64,000 nt of DNA from Flavobacterium sp. N502536. Lineage in GTDB: Bacteria; Bacteroidota; Bacteroidia; Flavobacteriales; Flavobacteriaceae. A model generated the notes under the pieces. That model worked only from the letters and a program-made list of their open reading frames with translations, was not told the origin of the DNA and did not search any database. The first letter of the stretch is position 1. Each line of letters starts with the position of its first letter. Both the position numbers and the translations under genes were made by a program. Below are positions 52,390 to 61,224 of this stretch, piece after piece. Location of the stretch: NCBI RefSeq assembly GCF_025947345.1, contig NZ_CP110011.1:1612001-1676000 (forward strand), read 5' to 3'.

Positions 52390-53290
52390 ATTTTACGCTT
52401 ACATACAAAAGTTACAGGATCAGATTTGCAATGGTTTAGAAGCTGTTGACGGAACTGCAAAATTTCGTGAAGATCTTTGGAAACGCCCGGAAGGTGGTGG
52501 TGGAAGAACACGTGTTATTGAAAATGGTGCCGTTTTCGAAAAAGGAGGTGTCAACATTTCGGCGGTTCACGGAAAACTACCGGAAGCCATGCAAAAAATG
52601 TTTAAGGTAGGTGAAGCCGATTTCTTTGCCTGTGGATTAAGTTTAATCCTTCACCCAAAAAATCCAATGACTCCAACGGTTCATGCCAATTGGCGTTACT
52701 TTGAAATGTACGATGAAACCGGAAAAGTAATCGAACAGTGGTTTGGTGGCGGTCAGGATTTAACGCCTTACTATTTGTTTGAAGAAGATGCGATCCATTT
52801 TCATCAAACCTGCAAAACAGCCTGTGACAAGCACAATCCCGAATTTTATCCGAAGTACAAAAAACAATGTGATGCTTATTTCTGGAATGCACACCGCAAC
52901 GAAGCCCGTGGTATTGGCGGTTTGTTCTTTGACTATTGCAAAGTAAATGAAACAATGGCTATGGATGACTGGTACAATTTTGTAACCGAAGTGGGTAATA
53001 GTTTCCTCGAAGCTTATGTTCCGATCGTAGAAAGAAGAAAAAATCTGGAATATACCGCAGAAAACAGGAACTGGCAGGAAATTCGTCGAGGTCGATATGT
53101 CGAATTCAATTTAGTGCACGACAAAGGCACCTTGTTCGGTTTAAAAACCAACGGAAGAATTGAAAGTATTTTAATGAGTTTGCCTCCACATGTACAGTGG
53201 GTTTACGATCACCATGCCGCAGCAGGAAGTGTTGAGGAAAAATTGGTTCAGGTGTTAGAAAATCCTGTTGATTGGGTTTCACCACAATAG
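52379..53290 (+). CDS. hemF: oxygen-dependent coproporphyrinogen III oxidase
   Basis: The 303-residue enzyme uses O2 to make protoporphyrinogen IX from coproporphyrinogen III. Signatures are KFREDLWKRPEGGGGRTRV, TPTVHANWRYFEMYDE, FGGGQDLTPYY, HRNEARGIGGLFFDYC and RRGRYVEFNLVHDKGT. The start is the ATG at 52379; an upstream in-frame ATG only extends into the GNAT gene. It is the last contiguous hem gene; a RAYT insertion follows after 121 bases. Confidence 0.95.
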   Translation: MKDKFYAYIQKLQDQICNGLEAVDGTAKFREDLWKRPEGGGGRTRVIENGAVFEKGGVNISAVHGKLPEAMQKMFKVGEADFFACGLSLILHPKNPMTPTVHANWRYFEMYDETGKVIEQWFGGGQDLTPYYLFEEDAIHFHQTCKTACDKHNPEFYPKYKKQCDAYFWNAHRNEARGIGGLFFDYCKVNETMAMDDWYNFVTEVGNSFLEAYVPIVERRKNLEYTAENRNWQEIRRGRYVEFNLVHDKGTLFGLKTNGRIESILMSLPPHVQWVYDHHAAAGSVEEKLVQVLENPVDWVSPQ

Positions 53291-53353
53291 TTTTTCTGTA
53301 ACTCTTTTTAAATTGTAAATAATTTCGTTCAAAAACAACAAAGTGTTTGTATA

Positions 53354-53392
53354 TTTTTTGTAGATTTAGCCCTTAAACCCATAAGGATGACA
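53354..53392 (+). repeat. element upstream of RAYT2 sharing an end with the downstream REP units
   Basis: TTTTTTGTAGATTTAG-nnn-TTAAAC, then AGGATGACAT, matches the segment that precedes the ACTCCggaGGAnT hairpins at 54106-54138 and 54251-54287. Similar ends on both sides of the RAYT gene suggest element boundaries. Confidence 0.75.
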
Positions 53393-53411
53393 TCTATAAA
53401 AACCCATTGCT

Positions 53412-53879
53412 ATGGCAAACACTTATTCTCAATTGTACATCCATATTGTTTTCACTGTTAAGGGCCGGCAAAACTTAATTTCCAAAAATTGGAAAGCTGA
53501 AATCTATAAATACATCACCGGCATTGTTAGCAATAAAGGACAAAAACTGATTACAATTAACGGAATGCCGGATCATATTCACATCTTGATCGGATTAAAA
53601 CCGGACAAGTCGATATCGGATTTAGTAAGAGATATTAAGGCAAATTCTTCAAAATTCATCAATGACAAAAAATGGATAAATGGAAAATTTGAATGGCAAA
53701 ATGGATTTGGAGCCTTTTCGTATAGCCATTCACATCTAACAAATATTATAAAATACATTGAAAATCAGGAGGAGCATCACAAAACAAGAACATTCAAAGA
53801 GGAATATATTGGTTTTTTGAAATTGTTTGATGTTGATTTTAAAAATGAATATTTATTTGATGATGTTACAGAAGATTGA
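53412..53879 (+). CDS. REP-associated tyrosine transposase (RAYT2)
   Basis: The 155-residue Y1 HUH transposase is homologous to RAYT1 but clearly diverged. H55 and H57 lie in DHIH, and the likely nucleophile is Y115 in IKYIENQEEHH. FEWQ and GAFSYSHSH are shared with RAYT1. The start is ATG (MANTYSQLYI). It lies between hemF and a DUF4421 gene, where hemB would otherwise be expected to be nearer. A tandem array of hairpins follows, with a different sequence from the RAYT1 set. Confidence 0.93.
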   Translation: MANTYSQLYIHIVFTVKGRQNLISKNWKAEIYKYITGIVSNKGQKLITINGMPDHIHILIGLKPDKSISDLVRDIKANSSKFINDKKWINGKFEWQNGFGAFSYSHSHLTNIIKYIENQEEHHKTRTFKEEYIGFLKLFDVDFKNEYLFDDVTED

Positions 53880-53895
53880 ATGAGACCAAGATACC

Positions 53896-54303
53896 ACTCC
53901 TACGGAGTTCAAAATTCAAAATACAAACCCACATTTCTATAAAGATGTTGCTCCTTACGGAGCTTTCTAAAAATAGTAGAACTCAAATTCTAAAAGACTA
54001 TCCGATTTACTAGAAGCCTAAAACGAACTGAGACAAACCCACAAACGATTTTTTAATGACACCTCCCAAAGTCCCAAAGGGACAATATATTTCTAGATTT
54101 TTTTGTAGATTTAGTTTTTAAACTCCGGAGGAATGACACAAAATTGCATTATTTAACAAATAAGCCTAAAACGAACTAGCACAAACCCATAAACGATTTT
54201 TTTAATGATCCCTCCCAAAGTCCCAAAGGGACGATATATTTCTAGATTTTTTTGTAGATTTAGTTTTTAAACTCCGGAGGAGTGACACATAATGCATTAT
54301 TTA
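53896..54303. repeat. RAYT2 palindrome array with 148-bp tandem duplication
   Basis: ACTCCtacGGAGT (53896-53908) and GCTCC-ttac-GGAGC (53950-53963) come first. Then a unit of about 143 bases occurs twice (54014-54156 and 54162-54303), each with GTCCCaaaGGGAC (54071-54083; 54220-54232) and ACTCCggaGGAnT (54122-54134; 54271-54283). The unit copies differ at only a few positions, so duplication is recent. No gene is present in this stretch. Confidence 0.9.
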
Positions 54304-54307
54304 ATAA

Positions 54308-55249
54308 ATGAATCTAAAACTGATTTATATAGTGTTCTTCGGAAGTCTTTTTGGGTGTTTTGCTCAAAATGACTCCCTGCGCAATCCCTATTTTAAATCT
54401 TATGATGATAAAATCACTGCTGGTTTTTACTATTTAGATACTTCAAATAATTTTCAGATTGGTTCTGAATCTGAGGGAGAGAAAAGAACTTTTGAATTGA
54501 GTCCCAATCGACGAGAGCAACTGGGGGTGAGTTTAAGTTACAAATTTGTAGACATCAGTTTTGGCTTTGCACCGAAATTTTTCACGGTAAACAAAGACAA
54601 TTCAGACTCTAAATTGTTCAGCTTCAACACCCGGTTTTACTTAAAAAAGTGGATGCAATCCTTCACCTTTATCAATCAAAGAGGGTTTTATATTGGTGAC
54701 AAAGACTTTCAGACCGCATATCCTCGTATGCGTACCACCAAAATTGGAGGAACAACATCCTATGTTTTTAATGATAATTTCTCCTATAAAACATTGGTCA
54801 ACCAAAACGAATGGCAGACCAAAAGCTCAGGAAGTTTCATTCCGACTTTTTCATTTTATTACACCAATATCAATCTGAACAATAGCCCAGACTCTTCAGA
54901 TGGCGAAATTTACGTTTTTTCGCTAGCCCCCTCCTACTTTTACAATCTTGTGATAAGTGATCACGTTTTAATTGGAGCAGGAGTTGCACTTGGAGCAGGA
55001 ATTAACAATATTGATAAAGTAACCTCTACTTTGCTCCAATTAGACTTTAATTTAAAGCTTGCCTATAATAGAGATCGCTTTTTTGGTTTTGTCAATGTAA
55101 ACACGGTTAATTTCATTCAGAGCAATAATACCGAAGCCTTACTAAACGATAACATTTCAACTTTAAAGCTAAGTCTTGGCTACCGCTTTGATCCTCCAAA
55201 GAAAGTAAAAGAGATCTACGAAAAAATCAATCAGAAAACCGGGCTTTAA
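54308..55249 (+). CDS. DUF4421 family outer-membrane-like protein
   Basis: The 313-residue protein has a signal peptide (MNLKLIYIVFFGSLFGCFAQ) and the DUF4421 blocks SYKFVDISFGFAPKFF and FSFNTRFYLKKWMQ, with a beta-rich remainder rich in aromatic residues that could form an outer-membrane barrel. Function is unknown. It starts four bases after the second tandem REP unit, so its promoter or leader must lie in or before the repeats. Confidence 0.85.
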   Translation: MNLKLIYIVFFGSLFGCFAQNDSLRNPYFKSYDDKITAGFYYLDTSNNFQIGSESEGEKRTFELSPNRREQLGVSLSYKFVDISFGFAPKFFTVNKDNSDSKLFSFNTRFYLKKWMQSFTFINQRGFYIGDKDFQTAYPRMRTTKIGGTTSYVFNDNFSYKTLVNQNEWQTKSSGSFIPTFSFYYTNINLNNSPDSSDGEIYVFSLAPSYFYNLVISDHVLIGAGVALGAGINNIDKVTSTLLQLDFNLKLAYNRDRFFGFVNVNTVNFIQSNNTEALLNDNISTLKLSLGYRFDPPKKVKEIYEKINQKTGL

Positions 55250-55510
55250 TACCTTCCCGAATGGTCTGGAAAAAATGGCAGCAAAATACGCAACAGTAGC
55301 CGTTGCCTATTATCATTAATTTGACAGGTTTTACACCTCTGAAATAAAAAATAGTTACTCAAAAACCAGCCATCAGTTTAGCTGTTTTTCTTTAACTTTA
55401 TGACATTCTTCGTTGGGCATCATCAACAAAAAACAAATCTATATTACTGTGTATTAAAATGGATCACCCCAACTGATTCAATATCAATAATTTATACTAA
55501 AATCATTATT

Positions 55511-56413
55511 ATGGAAAACAGAGAGGCTTTGAATACCACACAATTGAATCGCATGCAGACCGGAAAAGGATTTATCGCCGCTTTAGATCAAAGTGGCGGA
55601 AGTACACCAAAAGCCTTAGCGCAATATGGTGTCGAGGAAAACAGTTACTCGACTGAGGAAGAAATGTACACTCTTGTGCATGAGATGAGAACCCGCATTA
55701 TTAAAAGTCCCGCGTTTAACAGTGAGTATATTCTGGGCGCTATTTTATTTGAAAATACGATGGACCGCAAAATCGATGAGCTTTATACTTCCGATTATTT
55801 GTGGGAAAAGAAAAACATCGTTCCCTTTTTAAAAGTAGACAAAGGCTTGGCCGATCTTGCCAATGGAGTACAGCTGATGAAACCCATTTCTAATTTAGAC
55901 GAATTGTTAACCCGTGCCGTTGAACGAAATGTTTTTGGAACTAAGATGCGCTCTGTGATCAAAGAAGCTAATGCCAGTGGAATTCGCGAAGTAGTCGAGC
56001 AACAATTTGCGGTAGGCCTTCAGATATTTAAAAAAGGACTCGTGCCTATTATTGAACCCGAAGTAGACATTTACAGTCCTGATAAAGAAAAATCAGAGCA
56101 AATTCTTAAAGCAGAAATCATCAGACAACTCAATGCACTGGATAAAGAAGTAAAAGTGATGCTAAAACTTTCTATTCCAACCGTAAATGATTTTTACAAA
56201 GAATTAATGTCCGATCCGCATGTTGTGCGGGTGGTGGCGCTGTCCGGTGGTTATGCACAGGAAGAAGCCAATCAAAAACTGGCACAAAATCACGGATTGA
56301 TCGCGAGCTTCTCCCGTGCCTTGTCGGAAGGATTAACGTTTGGTCAGTCTGATGAAGATTTTAATTCGAAACTCGAAAAATCAATTCAAGGCATCTATGC
56401 CGCATCGATCTGA
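55511..56413 (+). CDS. class I fructose-bisphosphate aldolase
   Basis: The 300-residue enzyme cleaves fructose-1,6-bisphosphate by a Schiff base. Blocks [18 protein letters not shown] and MTRIIKS-type helices are followed by [14 protein letters not shown], with a lysine in the position expected for the Schiff base, and [15 protein letters not shown]. The frame is open further upstream, but the ATG at 55511 gives the standard bacterial class I length. It ends at a strong palindromic terminator. Confidence 0.93.
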   Translation: MENREALNTTQLNRMQTGKGFIAALDQSGGSTPKALAQYGVEENSYSTEEEMYTLVHEMRTRIIKSPAFNSEYILGAILFENTMDRKIDELYTSDYLWEKKNIVPFLKVDKGLADLANGVQLMKPISNLDELLTRAVERNVFGTKMRSVIKEANASGIREVVEQQFAVGLQIFKKGLVPIIEPEVDIYSPDKEKSEQILKAEIIRQLNALDKEVKVMLKLSIPTVNDFYKELMSDPHVVRVVALSGGYAQEEANQKLAQNHGLIASFSRALSEGLTFGQSDEDFNSKLEKSIQGIYAASI

Positions 56414-56432
56414 TCAAATTATACTATAAAAA

Positions 56433-56460
56433 AAGTCCCCGAAAGATCTTTCGGGGACTT
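56433..56460. terminator. bidirectional terminator (28-base palindrome)
   Basis: AAGTCCCCGAAAGA and TCTTTCGGGGACTT form a perfect 14-bp inverted repeat between the converging aldolase and 604-residue protein genes. Confidence 0.92.
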
Positions 56461-56482
56461 TGGTTTTAAAAAGTGCTTTAGC

Positions 56483-58297
56483 TTATTTACTCAATTCGTC
56501 GGCTAAATCCAGCGTTTGCAAAATGATGTTTTTATCTGACTTTAATGCGTTTAATTTCAGCTCAAATGTCAATTTATTATTGATCAGTTTTTTAGGAGAC
56601 TGAAATGTGACCTCATTAAACTGCTCTGCTAAACGCTTCATTTTTGATGATTCTTTTTCCTGTGCTTTACCGGAATTGTCATAGGCAAATGATGCTCTGG
56701 CAAAATTTAATTTTCCTGAGATGTAATTTTTCTTTAACTCTTTTTTGGCCTCCTTAACAAAAAGTCCTTTTCCGGCATCAAAATAATCCAGTGTATTGGC
56801 GATTAATACCACATCTTTGTCTTTTTTGATAAAAACAGTACCATACTCCTCCGTTCCCAGAATTTGATAAAAATCTCCACGCTGCTCTAGAAACTTTTTA
56901 CGAAGCCCCAACTGAATTAACTTATCCCCAAAAGTTGGATGAGTTGACGTAAACACTACTGAAAATAACGGAATATTCTTCTTCACTTTTTCCTCCGTTA
57001 TCTTTTCCTCATAATTTTCGTCGTAGCCATACGATTTCTTTGTCACCTCAACTTCATTTACATGGTATAAAAACAGGCTTAAATCACCATCAAAAAGTGT
57101 TGCAGTAGCCTCTTCATCCACGATAGTCGAAATTAAGTCCGTAACAACCGTTAAATCTTCCTTTACCAGGTACTGATTCTGGAATAAATCTGCCATTAAA
57201 TTTGGGAAATTTTCAAGAGCCGCTTTAGTATTGATATGATAAGACATATAACCTAATGGCTTTTCATCGGGAAAGTAATTGAAAATATTTTTGTTGATTT
57301 TTCGGTCGGTCATCTTTCCGGCAATTGCTGCCATTGCTTCAGTATACTCCACAACTTCCTCAATACGGGCATTGTCATTGTCAAAATAAAAATCCAGATT
57401 AATCCCTTTTACCATACTGGCCGCATTATTTTGCAGTGGTAAAAACTTATTATAGCTGGTAAACTTAGACAAAGCGCTGTACGCCGAATTTAAGCTGGTC
57501 ATCGCTGAGCTGTAATTCAGCCATGAAGAAATATCTGCTGCGACGTTTACCTTCTCTGAAACAGGAGCCGTGAATCCGTTTTCGAACAATGATTTGATAA
57601 AAAGGCTTTGCTGTTCGGATTGTAAAAGATTGAAATCGGCCTCCTCTTTTTCATATGCTACATTAGACACCGCCATAGCTTCTTCTGTTTCTTTTGCAGC
57701 ACTAATCGCAGCCTCTTCAGCCGATTGCGCAGGTTCTTCTACCGTTTCCGTTGAAGTTTCCTGATAAGGTTCGTCTATTGCAACAGAATCTTGTGCTGTG
57801 CTTTCCCAGTCATATGATTTTGGTTTGTACTTTTTAGTCAACTCTACCAATACCAAATAATTATCGTTCCAGACAAATGAGGCCTTTTTGTTTTTTGGTG
57901 TAAAAACCGCATATTTTCCGTAATCCTGAATGGAGGGAACCTCAACCGAATCTGTGTTTTTATTTTTGGTATGCTCCTCAATTAAAAACTGTCGTACCGC
58001 TTCTTTGCTTTTAATGGGCATGGTCACCTGATAATACGGAATACTATCGGTGAAGTTTCCGTGAACGGTTATTTTCTGATCCAATTTAAAAAGAGCGGTA
58101 TACTTGCTCAGATCCAGATTGGCTTTGCCTTCTTTGTATCTACGAATCAGCGGATGATTTAATACCTGATCAATGCTTACTTTTTTGGACAGCTGATCTC
58201 CGTTAAACTGTACAAAATAATCGTAGGGCTTTGAATTGACCTGGCCAAAAGTCAAATGCGTGGCAAATAATAGAAATAAAAAATAAAACTGCTTCAT
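56483..58297 (-). CDS. hypothetical secreted protein
   Basis: The 604-residue protein has a signal peptide (MKQFYFLFLLFATHLTFGQ). An acidic Glu/Ala/Ser/Thr-rich stretch (about residues 175-215) looks like a flexible linker between an N-terminal domain and a longer C-terminal domain. I do not recognise its family with confidence. It follows the frameshifted lipoprotein gene by three bases on the minus strand and so was probably cotranscribed with it. Confidence 0.8.
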   Translation of the reverse strand: MKQFYFLFLLFATHLTFGQVNSKPYDYFVQFNGDQLSKKVSIDQVLNHPLIRRYKEGKANLDLSKYTALFKLDQKITVHGNFTDSIPYYQVTMPIKSKEAVRQFLIEEHTKNKNTDSVEVPSIQDYGKYAVFTPKNKKASFVWNDNYLVLVELTKKYKPKSYDWESTAQDSVAIDEPYQETSTETVEEPAQSAEEAAISAAKETEEAMAVSNVAYEKEEADFNLLQSEQQSLFIKSLFENGFTAPVSEKVNVAADISSWLNYSSAMTSLNSAYSALSKFTSYNKFLPLQNNAASMVKGINLDFYFDNDNARIEEVVEYTEAMAAIAGKMTDRKINKNIFNYFPDEKPLGYMSYHINTKAALENFPNLMADLFQNQYLVKEDLTVVTDLISTIVDEEATATLFDGDLSLFLYHVNEVEVTKKSYGYDENYEEKITEEKVKKNIPLFSVVFTSTHPTFGDKLIQLGLRKKFLEQRGDFYQILGTEEYGTVFIKKDKDVVLIANTLDYFDAGKGLFVKEAKKELKKNYISGKLNFARASFAYDNSGKAQEKESSKMKRLAEQFNEVTFQSPKKLINNKLTFELKLNALKSDKNIILQTLDLADELSK

Positions 58298-58300
58298 AAA

Positions 58301-58932
58301 TCAAGGGGTTAATTGGATTGTATTGTTCATTAATGCCGATTTTTTAAGTACGCTGTACATACTTTGTTTGAGAAAAACGGTCTTTTTGTTCTGCGAAATT
58401 TTACTGTTCGGATTCGCCACAGCCTGAATATCTTTATCAAAAGTGTAAATCGCAATAATACTCGCCGCTTCCAGATCTTCCTTTTTCTTCGGGTCTTTTA
58501 CAATTTTTTCGGGAACGGGATAAGAGGCTATTCTTTCAAAACTTTTGGCATTGCTGCTAAAATGAATCTGATTGCTTTGATTATTGATGGTGTTGACAAC
58601 GGCATTGAGCGCCTTCAAATTGGCATAATTGAGTTTGATAATAAACATATACTGATCAAAATCGGTTTTGGTTGTTACATTCGTAATGCCCTCCATTTTT
58701 AAGGCTTTGGCTTTAAAGTCTTCCAGTTTTTTAGTGATTTCCTGTTCGTTTGGAATTTTCACCCATCCACCTCTTCCATCCACATGGCCGATTTTGTCTT
58801 AAACCAGGATTTCGAAAAGTCAACCATCAGCGTATATTCACCGCTTTGGTCATCGTGGTGTTTGATTCTTTCTGTTATTTCAAAACAGCTTGTCAGCAGC
58901 AAGCAACAGCATAATGCGAGAAATTTCTTCAT
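58301..58932 (-). pseudogene. lipoprotein gene split by a frameshift
   Basis: A short frame from the ATG at 58932 encodes MKKFLALCCCLLLTSCFEIT, a lipoprotein signal with its lipobox cysteine, and runs 57 codons to a TGA at 58759 (ending SAMWMEEVDG). The rest of the protein is in another frame (58301-58783) that has only an unconvincing GTG start; from about 58765 it reads VKIPNEQEITKKLEDF. One extra base near GATGGGTGAAA would join them into a protein of about 210 residues. It could be a true frameshift, a sequencing error, or programmed slippage. The family is unknown. Confidence 0.75.
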
Positions 58933-59251
58933 CAGACAAATTTATAGGTAAATATCCAAAAAAACCAGAGGCTGCGGGTTAATTCTAAAGGCACAGCTTC
59001 CAAATATTTTTTAAACTTCAGAAACGAAGACAAAACGACAAGATCCTGCAAATTTTTAGATAATATTAACGGATTCTAAAGCACGCTAAACGCCTTATTC
59101 TGTTCCTTTTTCTTTAACTTTGTGCCACTTAATAAAAAGTAACACATTCTTCAAAAAAATAAAAAACAATACTTTAGAAATTAAGATTCTCCATCAGATT
59201 TCAAAGAAATCGGCTGCAATCTAAAATCTAAAATCTAAAATCTAAATTTTT
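58933..59251. other. intergenic region upstream of hemB
   Basis: This 319-base divergent gap holds a TAACTTTG -7 element at 59115, and just before the hemB ATG a short tandem array of TCTAAAA words (about 59219-59247). I see no gene or other clear structure in it. Confidence 0.65.
59115..59122 (+). promoter_or_regulatory. -7 promoter element of hemB
   Basis: TAACTTTG matches TAnnTTTG and implies a leader of more than 100 bases before hemB. Confidence 0.5.
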
Positions 59252-60244
59252 ATGTTCCCATTACAAAGAAACCGCCGTTTGAGAACCAATGAATCCATTC
59301 GTTCTTTAGTTCGTGAAACCAGTTTAAGTCCACAGGATTTTATGCTTCCGATGTTTGTTACAGAAGGAAAAGATGTAAAAGTTGCTATTCCGTCAATGCC
59401 GGGAATTTACCGTCATTCCTTAGACAATACCATCAAAGAAGTGAAAGAAGCCTGGGATTTAGGAATCAAAGCGGTGAACATCTATGTAAAAATCAGTGAT
59501 CATTTAAAAGATAACAAAGGTGTTGAAGCCTGGAACAAAGACGGTTTGATGCAACAAACCATCCGTGCCATTAAAGATGCCGTTCCCGAAATGATCGTAA
59601 TGCCAGATGTGGCGCTTGATCCTTACTCGATTTATGGCCATGATGGAATTATCGAAAACGGACAACTTCTTAACGATCCTACCGTTGATGCCTTAACACG
59701 AATGAGTTTAAGCCACGCGGAAGCCGGAGCCGATTTTGTTGCGCCAAGTGATATGATGGATGGACGTGTGTTATCGATCAGAAAAGCTTTGGAAGAAAAC
59801 GGACATCACAATGTAGGAATCATGAGTTACAGTGCTAAATATGCTTCGGCATTTTACGGCCCTTTTCGTGACGCTTTAGATTCTGCTCCCGTAGATTCTC
59901 AAAATATCCCGAAAGACAAAAAAACATACCAGATGGATTATGCCAACCGAATTGAAGGAATTCGCGAAGCTTTGTTAGATGTTGAAGAGGGTGCTGACAT
60001 CGTTATGGTGAAACCGGGAATTGCTTATTTGGACATTGTTCGCGAAGTAAAAAATGCCGTTCATGTGCCGGTTGCGGTTTACCAAGTATCTGGTGAGTAC
60101 GCTATGGTAAAGGCCGCAGCAGAAAGAGGGTGGCTCGATCACGACAAAATTATGTTAGAGCAACTATATTGCATTAAGCGCGCTGGCGCCAGTATTATCT
60201 CGACTTACTTTGCCAAAGAAGCAGCAATCTTACTAAACAAATAA
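59252..60244 (+). CDS. hemB: delta-aminolevulinate dehydratase (porphobilinogen synthase)
   Basis: The 330-residue enzyme condenses two 5-aminolevulinates to porphobilinogen. It starts FPLQRNRRLRTNESIRSLVRE and has the lysine blocks SYSAKYASAFYGPFRDA and VMVKPGIAYLDIVREV, the two active-site lysines. Metal-site details were not checked. It sits about 6 kb from hemF, and the gene after it, two bases later, encodes a cytochrome c-type lipoprotein. Confidence 0.96.
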   Translation: MFPLQRNRRLRTNESIRSLVRETSLSPQDFMLPMFVTEGKDVKVAIPSMPGIYRHSLDNTIKEVKEAWDLGIKAVNIYVKISDHLKDNKGVEAWNKDGLMQQTIRAIKDAVPEMIVMPDVALDPYSIYGHDGIIENGQLLNDPTVDALTRMSLSHAEAGADFVAPSDMMDGRVLSIRKALEENGHHNVGIMSYSAKYASAFYGPFRDALDSAPVDSQNIPKDKKTYQMDYANRIEGIREALLDVEEGADIVMVKPGIAYLDIVREVKNAVHVPVAVYQVSGEYAMVKAAAERGWLDHDKIMLEQLYCIKRAGASIISTYFAKEAAILLNK

Positions 60245-60245
60245 C

Positions 60246-60647
60246 ATGAAAAAAATACTATTCTTATCAGCCGTTCTCGCGTTCGCATCCTGTAAAAAAG
60301 AAACCGTTGAAGCTCCAGTTGAAAATACAACGGAAGCCTATTCAGAAGGAGAAACTGCAAAAGCTAAAACTCCGGTAGAGTTTGGAAAACAAATTTTTGA
60401 AGGACAGGGAAATTGTTTCTCCTGTCATCAACCGGACAAAAAAGTAATTGGTCCTAGTATTCAGGAAATAGCCAAAATCTACAAAGACAAAAATGGAGAC
60501 ATTATTACTTTCTTAAAAGGAAATGCCGAACCTATTGTTGATCCGAGCCAGTTTGCCGTTATGAAAACCAATTTTCCGGTAACTCAGGCCATGTCGGATG
60601 AGGAATTAAAAGCCATTGAAACTTATATTTACAGTCATTTAAAGTAA
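60246..60647 (+). CDS. c-type cytochrome lipoprotein
   Basis: The 133-residue protein starts MKKILFLSAVLAFASCKKET, with a lipobox cysteine. One CFSCH heme c attachment site (about residue 59) is followed by KKVIGPS and a distal MKTNFP or MSDEEL methionine as axial ligand candidates. It is a single-domain class I cytochrome anchored in the membrane facing the periplasm. It starts two bases after hemB and so probably shares its transcript. Confidence 0.92.
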   Translation: MKKILFLSAVLAFASCKKETVEAPVENTTEAYSEGETAKAKTPVEFGKQIFEGQGNCFSCHQPDKKVIGPSIQEIAKIYKDKNGDIITFLKGNAEPIVDPSQFAVMKTNFPVTQAMSDEELKAIETYIYSHLK

Positions 60648-60721
60648 AATTCCTGTTCACTGCTGACATACTGTTGTCACCGCCACATTTTACATTTACA
60701 GCTTAACCAAAAACATTTAAA

Positions 60722-61168
60722 ATGGTACAGAAATTCAATGTAATCGGTATTTCGGTAAGAACTACGAACGAAAATGGTCAATCCGGAACAGATATTCCGG
60801 CACTTTGGAACCAATTTATCTCTGAAGGAATTTTGAGCAAAATCCCAAATAAGGTTTCGGAAGACATTTTTTGTGTGTATACAGACTACGAAAAAGATCA
60901 TACCAGGCCGTATACAACTATACTGGGGTGTCGCGTTGAAAACCTCGATACGATTCCGGATGGAATGACAGGAAAAACAATAGAGTCTGCCGTGTATGAA
61001 AAATTCATCGCCAGCGGAAATCTAAACGACGGAATTGTTTTTAACAAATGGCTGGAAATTTGGAACTCCGGACTCAACAGAAGCTTTACAGCCGACTATG
61101 AAGTTTATGGAGCCAAAGCTCAAAACCCCGCAGCTGCAGCAGTAGACATATTTATTGCGATTTCATAA
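60722..61168 (+). CDS. GyrI-like small-molecule-binding protein
   Basis: The 148-residue protein fits the GyrI-like/AraC effector-binding fold, with VIGISVRTTNENG at the start, VYTDYEKDHTRPYTTILGCRV in the middle and NRSFTADYEVYG near the end. There is no DNA-binding domain. Such proteins bind or hydrolyse cytotoxic small molecules; the ligand is unknown. It ends before the M13 terminator. Confidence 0.87.
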   Translation: MVQKFNVIGISVRTTNENGQSGTDIPALWNQFISEGILSKIPNKVSEDIFCVYTDYEKDHTRPYTTILGCRVENLDTIPDGMTGKTIESAVYEKFIASGNLNDGIVFNKWLEIWNSGLNRSFTADYEVYGAKAQNPAAAAVDIFIAIS

Positions 61169-61182
61169 AAACCTAAAAAAAC

Positions 61183-61211
61183 AAAAACGGCGCTAAATTA
61201 GCGCCGTTTTT
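61183..61211. terminator. bidirectional terminator, copy 1
   Basis: AAAAACGGCGCTAA and TTAGCGCCGTTTTT pair over one base, between the GyrI-like gene and the converging M13 peptidase. A near copy lies at 63462-63490. Confidence 0.92.
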
Positions 61212-61224
61212 TATGGTTGTATGA

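Noticed and set aside
59219..59247. TCTAAAA words before hemB as MntR-type operators
   Set aside because: They form a simple direct tandem array and not an inverted repeat with a TTTAGAC arm.
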